DNA of 12,836 bases, taken from contig PFGS01000089.1 of NCBI GenBank assembly GCA_002783525.1, positions 2,743-15,578 on the forward strand. The letters are read 5' to 3'. The stretch comes from Ignavibacteriales bacterium CG12_big_fil_rev_8_21_14_0_65_30_8 (lineage in GTDB: Bacteria; Bacteroidota; Ignavibacteria; Ignavibacteriales; Ignavibacteriaceae). Below, one piece after another: positions 1 through 8,232 of this stretch (the stretch's first letter is position 1; every line of letters starts with the position of its first letter). The position numbers and the translations under genes were made by a program. The notes below the pieces were generated by a model. The model made no database searches and was not told the origin of the DNA. It saw only the letters and a program-made list of their open reading frames with translations.

Positions 1-1163
1 CCGTAACCGATCGCTTCACTTGGACCGTCATATCGGGAAATAAATTTTGAAATAGGAAAATCGTTTGTAGAATTTACATAATCAGTATAACGCTGAAGAG
101 TTGACATTCTATATTCAGCACCTTGTCCGCGCTGTTCTTTTATTAAATGGTCTGCCATATAAGCTGTTAAACCTTCACACCAATTTCCTTTATCAAAATC
201 CACATAAACACTGTTTCCCCACCAATTGTGCAGCAGCTCGTGAGGGTATGATGAATGAAGTATAAAAGGAAAACGGATTATCTTTTCACCAAGTAATGTA
301 AAGGAAGGCATTCCGTAACCTGTTTCCCAAAAATTTTCCACTAAAGCAAATTTTGAATAAGGATACTTACCGATCAATTGTCTGTACATTTCCAAGTACT
401 GTGCAGTTGTTTCCAGATATTTATTTGCAAGTTCGTCATCAGGTGTGCGAAGAAAAGCCATTGCTATTACGGCACCGACAGGGAAACTATACTCTGTAAA
501 TTTTGCAGCAATTAAAAACACTTCTTCCTGAGGTGTGTTTGATTCCCATTTATCAAAATGGAAATTACCTTCATTTTTATTTTCAGTTCTTTTGCCCTGA
601 CTAACTGTTTTCCAATCTTTAGGAGATTTAACAGTTAAATTAAAAGTTGTTAATTGATCTTTGAATGTAGGCACCCAGTACGTTGAACCTGCAAGGTAAA
701 CACCTTTCTTATCAATAATTCCAGGGGATTGACTAAAACCGCGTTGATAATTTTCGTTGCTTTGTTCAAGTTCAGAATTTACTCTTCCTTTGTAACTTAA
801 TTTTATGCTTAGATCATCTTTAAAATTTTCAGGAAATATAATTTCATATTTTGTAAGCAGAAGGTCTTTATATGATTCTTCATTTTCTCTATCCATTCCA
901 AGATCTGAAGACTTTACAGACTTTTGAACAATTTTAAGTGTTACATCTTTAGATAAATTCTCAACCGCAAAATTTTCATTTAGTAAAAAAGAAAATCCTT
1001 TTTTAAGATATGAATTTGGTATTGTTATATTATCATTAACAGATATAAATGAATTTTCAGGTTGTATTTCTGTAACTAGATCATGGTTAATAAATTTAGT
1101 TTGTGCATTTAACTGAATAATATTAAATGCTATAAAAAGTATTCCTATAATAAATTTTTTCAT
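1..1163 (-). CDS. Secreted M1-family-like zinc metallopeptidase, 3' end cut by the window edge
   Basis: The first 387 codons are present; the C-terminus lies beyond base 1. A signal peptide (residues 1–20, ending LNA before Q21) predicts export to the periplasm or surface. An N-terminal beta-rich region (about 25–200) precedes the catalytic region. The zinc site is HELLH at 308–312, followed by WWGN and a glutamate at 330 in WCEGLTAY. This is the M1 pattern, but the spacing from HEXXH to the glutamate is 17 residues, not the usual 18. The GAMEN exopeptidase motif is absent; the matching place reads ETGYGMPSF. The family cleaves peptides using one zinc ion, so this is probably a peptidase of unknown substrate. 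The ATG at 1163 is chosen because it opens the signal peptide; no strong Shine-Dalgarno site precedes it. It follows the M16 peptidase gene by 36 bases and is probably co-transcribed. M1-like membership is confident; aminopeptidase activity is not. Confidence 0.88.
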   Translation of the reverse strand, partial: MKKFIIGILFIAFNIIQLNAQTKFINHDLVTEIQPENSFISVNDNITIPNSYLKKGFSFLLNENFAVENLSKDVTLKIVQKSVKSSDLGMDRENEESYKDLLLTKYEIIFPENFKDDLSIKLSYKGRVNSELEQSNENYQRGFSQSPGIIDKKGVYLAGSTYWVPTFKDQLTTFNLTVKSPKDWKTVSQGKRTENKNEGNFHFDKWESNTPQEEVFLIAAKFTEYSFPVGAVIAMAFLRTPDDELANKYLETTAQYLEMYRQLIGKYPYSKFALVENFWETGYGMPSFTLLGEKIIRFPFILHSSYPHELLHNWWGNSVYVDFDKGNWCEGLTAYMADHLIKEQRGQGAEYRMSTLQRYTDYVNSTNDFPISKFISRYDGPSEAIGY

Positions 1164-1199
1164 TTTTAACATGTTTGTTCTTTTTCAAATAAAAATAGT

Positions 1200-3773
1200 T
1201 TATCTAACATAAATCTCAACCGGATTTTTTACATCAAGATATTTTTCAGCGACAGCTTTAACTTCTTCTAAAGAAACTTTTTTTAATGCAGCTAAAAATT
1301 TGTTGTCATAATTAATATCATCATAAAAATATAATGAGTGACCTAAGTAATACCCTTGGTTAATACTAGATAATCTTCTGAACATCATTCTGCCAAGATA
1401 CATATTAACTGCTTTCTTTAATTTGTTGGCTGTTATACTATCGGCATAATCTGTATAAAAAAGAGAAGGGAATTGGGGGATAAGCTTCACAACATTTTCA
1501 GGCCTTGTACCCATATTTACATAAAACATAGCTTTATTTTTATTCATATCAATTCCGGCACTCATTCTGTAGGCCATTCCTTGTTTTTCTCTTATGTTAA
1601 ATATTATGTCATCTTTTAATAATAGTGATAGAGCCAATAGTGCAGGTTTTTCATTTTCCTGTATTTCTTTCTGAAAACCAAAATATAGATATGATTGTTC
1701 ACCTTCTCCTTTAACATCTATTTTAATAGGTTGTGTTATGGTATTGAATTCTTTGGTATATCCCAATCCACTGAATTTATTTTCATAATTAGTCGAAGTA
1801 AATGAATTGAAATAACTATTTATTTCATCAGCAGGTGAAGGCGAAACAACAGATAATATCATATTAGCAGGAGTGAAATAATTTTTTCCAAATTCTAATA
1901 GATTTTCATAAGTCACAACATTATTTGTATCGGGATATTTATCGGGGACAAAAAGAGCTTCATTTAATTTATCATCAAAAAGATCTTTGGCTTTGTTACC
2001 GCGAGCCATCATCGAGATCATTGATAATTTCTGTTTTGCTGTTTCATATTCGGCTTTAGTAGGGACAAAACTTTTAAATTCATTATTTAAAAAACCGATT
2101 GCTCCTTTTACATCTTTTGCCAAACCTTCTACTCTTATGTACCCGAATGACGGATCCAGATAAATGTTATCCATTGGTATATAGGGATTGTCGTTAACGG
2201 TATAAGTAAACCCAAATGGCAATGATTTTTTCTTTACTTCATTTGATTTTAATCTGCTGCCAAATGCATCGTGCCAAATTTGTGCAGCATGCTTTCCGTA
2301 TAAAGATTCATAAGCAGATTTATATTCTAAAAGATAGTGAATTGCTAAAAGATCACTGTTCTCAGCTTGTTTTACAATGATAGCAGGCCTTTCTTTTGTA
2401 GCTTTAAATAACTTAACATCAGAAATATCTTTTTTTGTTTTAACAATGTCAGAAGCAAACGGATGTTCAACAATCATTGTGTAAATATTTTTTAATTTCA
2501 GATTTTTTAAATTTTCTGCCGCACTATAAAATCCTTTTCCGCTGTATGAATTTAAAATTGACTCAATTCCGAACTTTGACAATTGATAAGCATTAAATAT
2601 TCCAAACATATGAGGCTTCTCTGTGTTCTTATAAAAACTTGTTGAAGATTTTATAACTTCATTTTCAATAATATCTTTTGATAAAGAAAAGTTAGTTGTT
2701 AATAAAATTTTAGAAATTGAATTGGCTATTTCTGAAATATTGTCTTCTTTATTCAGTATAAAGTTTACTTCAATTAAATTTTTTATTGGAGATGTAACAA
2801 CCGAGAATTTTATTTCTGCAAAATCATCAGGAAATTCTTTTTTTAAAGTTGACTTAATTGTATCTGAATTATTTGACAATGAAATATCACAAAGTTCATA
2901 AAATTCTTTTGACAGATTATTCGGCAATTCAAAAAAGATTTGGAGCTGTGAATTTTTACCTTTGTAAAATCTATGATAGGTCTTTTGCAGATCGCTATTT
3001 CCTTTGGGTTGATTAAAACCTGTTGCCCAATTATTTAGGTCAGGATAATTTACATTTCCCGGAGAAGCTTTACCGTAAAATTCATTTAACCACTTTATCA
3101 TTTCTTCTTTATTGAAGTTACCTATTACATTTATTATCATATTATTTGGTACATAGTAATTCTTGTAAAAATCATATACATCGTTTCTATTCATATTTTT
3201 GATAGTTTCATAGGTCCCTAATGTAGGAAGTGAAAGTGCGTGATTTTTATAAATAATTGAGTTTACATTTCTTTCAACCTGTGCTTGTGGATTTGCCAAT
3301 GTCTTTGCTATTTCTTCTAAAACTATTCCTTTTTCTTTTTCAAATTTATCATCTGGCAGAATGGAACTAAAAAGCATTTCAGCTTGAATTTTCATTCCTT
3401 CTTTGATGTTTTCGGCCGGTGTTACCATCATAAAATTTGTGTAATATTCTGATGTATGAGCATTATTGTAACCACCTATTAGATCTGTTTCATCGTATAA
3501 TTGTTTTTGAGTCATTTTTTCCGTGCCGTTGAACAATAAATGTTCAAGCATATGACTCATTCCACTTGTAGCGAATGTTTCATAAGCTGAACCGACTTTT
3601 ATAACTGTATTTATCCCAACCATAGGGATATTATTTTTCTGGATTAGTAATACTTGGATCCCATTATCCAATTGAAAAATATCTACCCCTTTGGGTAATG
3701 AAGATTTATTGTTTTGTGAATAGTTGCAAATTGTGAAAAGTATTAAAAAAGTAAACAATGAAAATATTTTCAT
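1200..3773 (-). CDS. Secreted M16 family zinc peptidase with two M16 units (pitrilysin/insulinase type)
   Basis: This 857-residue protein has a signal peptide (1–19, ending NYS before Q20) and two tandem M16 units. The N-terminal half (about 30–440) carries the inverted zinc motif HMLEH at 74–78, with E77 as the catalytic base and E154 (in GIVLEEI) as the probable third ligand, 76 residues beyond H78. The C-terminal half (about 460–857) has no HXXEH but keeps the typical REKQGMAY segment at 728–735, whose Arg and Tyr help bind substrate in the family. The full clamshell is therefore in one chain, longer than the single-unit (about 420-residue) M16 proteins. It probably degrades peptides in the periplasm. 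The ATG at 3773 is preceded by AAGGG with a 7-base spacing. A TATAAT box lies about 60 bases upstream. The M1 peptidase gene follows in the same direction. The cysteine in the signal peptide (FTIC) does not form a good lipobox. Confidence 0.95.
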   Translation of the reverse strand: MKIFSLFTFLILFTICNYSQNNKSSLPKGVDIFQLDNGIQVLLIQKNNIPMVGINTVIKVGSAYETFATSGMSHMLEHLLFNGTEKMTQKQLYDETDLIGGYNNAHTSEYYTNFMMVTPAENIKEGMKIQAEMLFSSILPDDKFEKEKGIVLEEIAKTLANPQAQVERNVNSIIYKNHALSLPTLGTYETIKNMNRNDVYDFYKNYYVPNNMIINVIGNFNKEEMIKWLNEFYGKASPGNVNYPDLNNWATGFNQPKGNSDLQKTYHRFYKGKNSQLQIFFELPNNLSKEFYELCDISLSNNSDTIKSTLKKEFPDDFAEIKFSVVTSPIKNLIEVNFILNKEDNISEIANSISKILLTTNFSLSKDIIENEVIKSSTSFYKNTEKPHMFGIFNAYQLSKFGIESILNSYSGKGFYSAAENLKNLKLKNIYTMIVEHPFASDIVKTKKDISDVKLFKATKERPAIIVKQAENSDLLAIHYLLEYKSAYESLYGKHAAQIWHDAFGSRLKSNEVKKKSLPFGFTYTVNDNPYIPMDNIYLDPSFGYIRVEGLAKDVKGAIGFLNNEFKSFVPTKAEYETAKQKLSMISMMARGNKAKDLFDDKLNEALFVPDKYPDTNNVVTYENLLEFGKNYFTPANMILSVVSPSPADEINSYFNSFTSTNYENKFSGLGYTKEFNTITQPIKIDVKGEGEQSYLYFGFQKEIQENEKPALLALSLLLKDDIIFNIREKQGMAYRMSAGIDMNKNKAMFYVNMGTRPENVVKLIPQFPSLFYTDYADSITANKLKKAVNMYLGRMMFRRLSSINQGYYLGHSLYFYDDINYDNKFLAALKKVSLEEVKAVAEKYLDVKNPVEIYVR

Positions 3774-3833
3774 GATTTTTCCCTTTAATTAGAAGTGAAT
3801 AAAAAAAGTAATCATAGATGAAATTAAAAACAA

Positions 3834-3862
3834 ATTATAGAAAAATAATTACTTGGTTTTAA
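3834..3862 (-). promoter_or_regulatory. Candidate promoter for the M16–M1 peptidase pair
   Basis: On the minus strand a perfect TATAAT (3839–3834) is preceded, after a 17-base spacer, by TTAAAA (3862–3857; four of six match TTGACA). It would give a leader of roughly 50 bases before the ATG at 3773. The same stretch reads TATAATTTG, one base off the spacing of the Bacteroidota TAnnTTTG box, so the sigma-factor class is uncertain. The region is so AT-rich that chance matches are likely. Confidence 0.45.
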
Positions 3863-3892
3863 TAATTTAGTACCAAAAAATATGCATTAATT

Positions 3893-3921
3893 TTGATATT
3901 AAAGTATTATCTTGCTAATAA
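3893..3921 (+). promoter_or_regulatory. Candidate promoter for the outer-membrane protein gene
   Basis: TTGATA (3893–3898) and, 17 bases on, TAATAA (3916–3921) with an extended TG motif (TGC at 3913–3915) lie about 35 bases before the ATG at 3956. An alternative reading is the exact Bacteroidota-type box TAATTTTG (TAnnTTTG) at 3888–3895, but no TTG lies at the proper distance upstream of it. The 182-base spacer 3774–3955 holds nothing else recognisable. Confidence 0.35.
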
Positions 3922-3955
3922 AAATTCAATTAATAATTAAAAAAATCATACTATT

Positions 3956-5293
3956 ATGAAAAAGACAATTCTTACGCTTATTATTTTATTTTTCTCTTCA
4001 AATTTATATTCTCAAATTTCTCATTATCCTTTGCCTGGAAATGGTGAATTCAATGGCGGTTTGGGGTTAAATTGGATTGACGGGAAACTACATTACGCCG
4101 TTCATTTAACACCTGAATTCACTTTTGATAAAGTGGGTATTGGTCTTGATCTGCAATTAAATTTTACTCAGGATGGTAAATTAAGAACAGAAGACTTTAA
4201 TGAATTTTCTGATTATTTGAGTGTAATAAGATATTTCCGTTACGGAGAGAAAGGAGACCCGGCTTACATTAAACTTGGTGCTTTGGATTATTACACACTT
4301 GGTCATGGTTCAATTATGTGGAACTATTTTAATTCACCAACTTATGACGCACGAAGAGTAGGATTAGTATTAGATGTAACTTTCAGCAAGTTTGGTATTG
4401 AGTCTATCTATTCAAATTTTGGTGAAAAGGGTATAATTGGAGCAAGAGTATTTTTTAGACCTTTCCAATTTACCAACCAAGAAAATATTCCAATTATCGG
4501 TCAGCTTGAAATTGGCGCTACAGCAACGGGAGATTTTCACAAAAATGCAGGCATTATTGCCGGTAATTATTCTCTGCCAAACAAAGTATTTACCCCTACA
4601 ACTGATGAAGGTGCAATTAAAATTATAGGTATTGATATAGGTTTACCTGTAATTTCAAATAATAATTTTAATTTAACTCTATATGCCGATTATGCAAAAA
4701 TAATAAATTTTGGATCAGGTGTTGCAACCGGTTTTATGTTTAATGTTAAAAATTTGGGATTGCTAAAGTTATTCGGAAAACTTGAAAGAAGATTTAATGG
4801 CGAACATTATCTACCATCTTATTTTAACGCACTCTATGAAATTGAAAGATTCAGTCTTAACTCAACAAACGGAACATTCAAAAGCAAAGCCAGCCAATTA
4901 CAGTTAAGGAATGCTTCTGATAATGGTGTATTTGGAGAATTAGGTGCTGATATTGCCGGATTATTTTATGTTCAGGGTAGTTATCAAAGATTAGACAAAA
5001 CACCTAAAAGTGGAATACTCCATTTTGGAACAGAGATAAATCCTGAGGATGGATCATTTGTAATTCGTGCCGGTTATGACAAAATTAATATCGGAGGTGA
5101 AACTTCAATTTTTAAACTGGATGATAATTCATATTTCTATTTTGAATACGGATATAAAGTTGCAAAATATTTACTTGTTTCGGTTCTTTATAATTGGACT
5201 TACGCTCCGATACGAAATAGTAATGATGAAATAATTGATTATGTTACTCAGAAAAGAATTGAGCCGAGAATTTCTTTTATTATGCCGCTTTAA
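3956..5293 (+). CDS. Exported beta-barrel-like outer membrane protein, function unknown
   Basis: I do not recognise a named family. The 445-residue protein starts with a signal peptide (1–19, ending LYS before Q20) and has no later hydrophobic helix. The rest is a long run of short amphipathic strands with alternating aromatic or hydrophobic residues and Gly/Asn/Asp turns, for example GLGLNWIDGKLHYAVHL early on and the tyrosine-rich YFYFEYGYKVAKYLLVSVLY near the end. It closes with strand-like RISFIMPL, ending in a hydrophobic residue. This pattern fits an outer-membrane beta-barrel. A conserved-looking stretch, YYTLGHGSIMWNYFNSP (about 112–128), may be a functional loop. The ATG at 3956 opens the signal peptide; there is no Shine-Dalgarno site. 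It has its own divergent promoter region and its stop abuts the stop of the convergent neighbour. Barrel architecture is inferred from pattern only; substrate and role are unknown. Confidence 0.8.
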   Translation: MKKTILTLIILFFSSNLYSQISHYPLPGNGEFNGGLGLNWIDGKLHYAVHLTPEFTFDKVGIGLDLQLNFTQDGKLRTEDFNEFSDYLSVIRYFRYGEKGDPAYIKLGALDYYTLGHGSIMWNYFNSPTYDARRVGLVLDVTFSKFGIESIYSNFGEKGIIGARVFFRPFQFTNQENIPIIGQLEIGATATGDFHKNAGIIAGNYSLPNKVFTPTTDEGAIKIIGIDIGLPVISNNNFNLTLYADYAKIINFGSGVATGFMFNVKNLGLLKLFGKLERRFNGEHYLPSYFNALYEIERFSLNSTNGTFKSKASQLQLRNASDNGVFGELGADIAGLFYVQGSYQRLDKTPKSGILHFGTEINPEDGSFVIRAGYDKINIGGETSIFKLDDNSYFYFEYGYKVAKYLLVSVLYNWTYAPIRNSNDEIIDYVTQKRIEPRISFIMPL

Positions 5294-7036
5294 TTATTGT
5301 AGAGTGATATATATAATTTTACCGTCAAAATTAGAGATCAAAAATTCATTTTCATTTATTTGCTGAACCGAGTGCAAAGCAGAAGTTCCTATAAATAATA
5401 CCGGAAAAATATTATAACTTTTATTTACTAAATAGAGTGTTCCTTTATCAGAAGCAATTAAAAAGTGTCTGTTAAATTCTATCGGTTTATGTTTTGTTAT
5501 CTCTTCTCCTAAATCCATTTTTAATTCTTTATAATTACCACCCGTTTTAGAATAATTCAATAATAATTTCTCTTTATTATCGAATGTAATAATTGTTCTA
5601 CCGGTAGAAGATAATCCCAAAGAAAGAATTGCATTACTTCTAGAAATTCTTAAAAGAGTAGTACCCAATAAAAGATCAATTTTATAAATATCTCCATTTG
5701 AAATACTAATAAAAACATTTTCTCCGTCACTTACTGGATTTGAAAAATTAGTAATTAATTCTCTTGTTTTTTTTAGCTCCCATTTCCAATATAAAACTCC
5801 GGTTCTGTCATCAATTGAATATAAATAACCGTCCTTACTTCCATAAATAATTCTGTTGTTAACTGATAGTGGCTTGGTTATAATATCTGAATTTGATGGA
5901 TTGTTACTCCAAACCAATTCCAATTTATTCAAGGTATAGCAATAAAATGTTCCGCTTTTTGAGCCGACAATTACTGCATCGGTTTCAATTCCATAATAAT
6001 CAACTTTGGTTTTTAATATTTCGGTTGAAAGAACGTCATCAATTCCAATACTTTGAATTGTTTGACCGGTCTTGGAATTAATAGATAAAAGTTCTCCATC
6101 AATAGTTGCAACAACCAATATTCCATTTATTGCAACTGGTTTACTTATCACTTCACTTCTGAGTTGATGAGTCCAACTAATTTCACCAAATTCATCTAAA
6201 CAATAAATATTTCCCTTTTGATTTACTATGAAATAATTATTGTTATCAATTAAGACATTATTTGGGGTATATGTATTTAAATCTTTCTGCCAGATTATTG
6301 AGAAATTTAATTTTGATTTTTCAAATGATTGTGATTGAGTATAATCTATAAAATCTAAAGAGTCTTGGGGAATAAAATAAAACGTATTATCAATAAATTT
6401 ATCATTAACAGTTAGAGAATCATCATTGAAACTTACAATATCAAAGCCGGTATTTTCATCAGTACTAAAAATTCTAATATCTCTTCCTGACAAAATATTC
6501 TTCAGTTTTAATGAGTTATCAATTTTTGAAAGGGGATAATTCAGATATATAAAAATCTTTTCAGATTGTTTACTTCTTTTTAATTGATCTGATAACCAAT
6601 TTAATTCGCTCGGAGTTATATGGGCGGAATTTCCTAAAGGATATTTTTGACTTCTAATTCCAATGTGTAAAACTGATTTATCTTTAACTATAAAATGATT
6701 ATTGCCAAAAGTTTCTTTATAATCAATCCCTAAAAATTGCGAATTGTCTATATCATTTATTCCCGGTAATACATTATATTTTAAAGATGTGTTGTCTAAT
6801 AATGTCTTTACTTCTTCAAACTCATATAAATATCCATTTGCAGAAATATTTCCGGTAAGTATTAAAAAATTAATATCGGAGTCATTATTTATTAATTTTA
6901 AATTCTCTTTAAATTCATAATTTGTACTGTCAATATCATATTTGATATTTTTAAACCAAGCAAAATTGCCGTTTTGTGCATTTATTGATGTGATTATGCC
7001 TAATAAAAAAAGAATAGTTGTAAATTTATTTTTCAT
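5294..7036 (-). CDS. Exported fusion of a degenerate metallophosphoesterase-like domain and a PQQ-type beta-propeller
   Basis: This 580-residue protein has a signal peptide (1–20, ending INA before Q21). Residues about 25–195 follow the order of a calcineurin-like phosphoesterase, but the metal-binding residues seem lost. FAWFKNIK (25–32) stands where D-x-H is expected, TGNIS (61–65) for GD, PGIND (91–95) for GNHD, YLNYPLS (164–170) for the H-x-PL region, and SGRDIR (183–188) for GHxH. From about 250 to the end there are seven or more PQQ-like blades with the G-x-hydrophobic-Y-x-hydrophobic-D pattern, for example GNIYCLD at 275, GYLYSIDDRTGVLYW at 403, GDIYKID at 448 and GTLYLV at 532. Such propellers bind ligands or proteins in the periplasm, and in BamB serve as scaffolds. 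I infer a non-catalytic exported binding protein. The propeller call is firm. The pseudo-phosphoesterase call rests on motif order by eye and is less certain. Its promoter region is divergent from moxR. Confidence 0.88.
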   Translation of the reverse strand: MKNKFTTILFLLGIITSINAQNGNFAWFKNIKYDIDSTNYEFKENLKLINNDSDINFLILTGNISANGYLYEFEEVKTLLDNTSLKYNVLPGINDIDNSQFLGIDYKETFGNNHFIVKDKSVLHIGIRSQKYPLGNSAHITPSELNWLSDQLKRSKQSEKIFIYLNYPLSKIDNSLKLKNILSGRDIRIFSTDENTGFDIVSFNDDSLTVNDKFIDNTFYFIPQDSLDFIDYTQSQSFEKSKLNFSIIWQKDLNTYTPNNVLIDNNNYFIVNQKGNIYCLDEFGEISWTHQLRSEVISKPVAINGILVVATIDGELLSINSKTGQTIQSIGIDDVLSTEILKTKVDYYGIETDAVIVGSKSGTFYCYTLNKLELVWSNNPSNSDIITKPLSVNNRIIYGSKDGYLYSIDDRTGVLYWKWELKKTRELITNFSNPVSDGENVFISISNGDIYKIDLLLGTTLLRISRSNAILSLGLSSTGRTIITFDNKEKLLLNYSKTGGNYKELKMDLGEEITKHKPIEFNRHFLIASDKGTLYLVNKSYNIFPVLFIGTSALHSVQQINENEFLISNFDGKIIYITLQ

Positions 7037-7075
7037 AGTTATAAAAATTTAATACTTATTTTATAAACTTAAAAA

Positions 7076-7104
7076 TTGATATAGTTCCAGGATATTTCGT
7101 TCAA
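7076..7104 (-). promoter_or_regulatory. Candidate promoter for the propeller fusion gene
   Basis: On the minus strand TTGAAC (7104–7099) and TATCAA (7081–7076) are 17 bases apart, four of six matches each, and would start transcription about 35 bases before the ATG at 7036. A Bacteroidota-type TACTTTTG (TAnnTTTG) also occurs on the minus strand at 7115–7108, without a visible upstream TTG box. Either could be chance in this AT-rich spacer. Confidence 0.3.
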
Positions 7105-7157
7105 TAACAAAAGTATGTTTTTATTAAATTTGGAAACATTTTTAAGTTTTGAATTGT

Positions 7158-7170
7158 CTAATCATATTAG
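7158..7170. repeat. Small perfect inverted repeat upstream of moxR
   Basis: CTAAT and ATTAG flank a three-base centre (CAT), about 46 bases before the moxR start. It could be an operator or simply an AT-rich coincidence. No convincing sigma-70 pair was found for moxR in 7037–7215, so the start of the bat transcript remains unplaced. Confidence 0.2.
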
Positions 7171-7204
7171 TTTCAAAAAGTAATTACATTAAAAAATCAA
7201 CAAT

Positions 7205-7218
7205 GAGGTTTAATTGTG
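7205..7218 (+). promoter_or_regulatory. Ribosome binding site deciding a GTG start for moxR
   Basis: GAGG at 7205–7208 lies 7 bases before GTG at 7216–7218. The nearby ATG at 7203 is out of frame, so the GTG is the best-supported start. It gives a normal N-terminus for the MoxR family. Confidence 0.7.
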
Positions 7219-8199
7219 GATATTACACTAATTAACGAAAAAATTAAAAAAGAAAGTGCCTTTATAGATATCCTGATTCAGGAAATAAGTAAAGTAATAG
7301 TAGGGCAGAAAGATATGGTTGAAAAACTGATTGTAGGTCTTCTCGGCAACGGTCATATTCTTTTAGAAGGTGTTCCGGGACTTGCAAAAACACTTGCAAT
7401 TAAAACTTTAGCTTCTTCAATGAAGGCAAAATTTCAACGAATACAATTTACACCTGATCTTCTTCCAGCAGATTTAATTGGAACTATGATTTACAACCAG
7501 AAAGAGGGTGACTTTAAAATTAAAAAAGGACCTATCTTTGCTAATTTTATTTTAGCCGATGAAATAAACAGAGCTCCTGCAAAAGTTCAAAGTGCTTTAC
7601 TTGAAGCAATGCAGGAAAAACAAATTACAATAGGTGATAAAACTTTTAAACTTGAAGAACCATTTTTAGTACTTGCCACTCAAAACCCAATTGAACAAGA
7701 GGGTACATATCCACTACCCGAAGCACAGGTTGACAGATTTATGCTTAAAGTAAAAATAACTTATCCAAGTAAAAATGAAGAACTAAATATATTAAGACAA
7801 AATATATCGGCTGAAATTCCTCAAATAAATCCCGTAATAAAAGCCGAAGATATTCTTAATGCAAGGAAAGTTTTGCACGAAGTTTACACAGATGAAAAAA
7901 TTGAAAAATATATTTTGGATATTGTTTTTGCTTCTCGTAATCCTAAAGAATATGGCCTTGATAATCTAACTAATCTGATTAGTTATGGAGCTTCGCCAAG
8001 AGCATCAATAAATCTTGCTCTAGGCGCAAGGGCAATGGCATTTATAAAAAGAAGAGGATATGTAATTCCGGAAGATGTAAGAGGAGTTTGTCAGGATGTT
8101 TTAAGACACAGAATTGCTGTTACTTACGAAGCCGAAGCTGAAGAAATTACTTCAGAAAATGTAATTGAAGAAATATTAAATAAAGTAGAAGTACCTTAG
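7216..8199 (+). CDS. moxR: MoxR-family AAA+ ATPase, first gene of the bat cluster
   Basis: This 327-residue protein is of normal MoxR length and has no signal peptide or membrane segment, so it is cytoplasmic. Walker A is GVPGLAKT (52–59, with K58). Walker B is FILADE (111–116). Sensor 1 is ATQNP with N157. The arginine-finger region is EAQVDRF (R174), and sensor 2 lies in GASPRAS (R262). All key residues are present, so it should bind and hydrolyse ATP. MoxR ATPases form hexameric rings and work as chaperone-like partners of VWA proteins. Here three VWA-type genes follow in the same operon, which makes them the likely clients. It starts with GTG behind a GAGG site, and the DUF58 gene begins 33 bases after its stop. 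It is divergent from the propeller fusion gene, and its promoter is not clear. Confidence 0.97.
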   Translation: MDITLINEKIKKESAFIDILIQEISKVIVGQKDMVEKLIVGLLGNGHILLEGVPGLAKTLAIKTLASSMKAKFQRIQFTPDLLPADLIGTMIYNQKEGDFKIKKGPIFANFILADEINRAPAKVQSALLEAMQEKQITIGDKTFKLEEPFLVLATQNPIEQEGTYPLPEAQVDRFMLKVKITYPSKNEELNILRQNISAEIPQINPVIKAEDILNARKVLHEVYTDEKIEKYILDIVFASRNPKEYGLDNLTNLISYGASPRASINLALGARAMAFIKRRGYVIPEDVRGVCQDVLRHRIAVTYEAEAEEITSENVIEEILNKVEVP

Positions 8200-8232
8200 T
8201 AGTTAAATACTAAAAAAATAAAAAATTAGTAA

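Noticed and set aside
3711..3773. Lipoprotein signal in the M16 peptidase (Cys16)
   Set aside because: The residues before the cysteine (FTI) do not fit a lipobox, while NYS before Q20 fits signal peptidase I.
4437..4628. 63-codon plus-strand open frame
   Set aside because: It is an out-of-frame shadow inside the barrel gene, with no start signal or conserved pattern.
5314..5333. TAATTTT/AAAATTA hairpin near the convergent stops as a terminator
   Set aside because: The 7-bp stem is made only of A and T, lies within coding sequence and has no following U-tract in a useful place.
5893..6081. 62-codon plus-strand open frame
   Set aside because: It is antisense within the propeller gene and its composition reflects the opposite strand.
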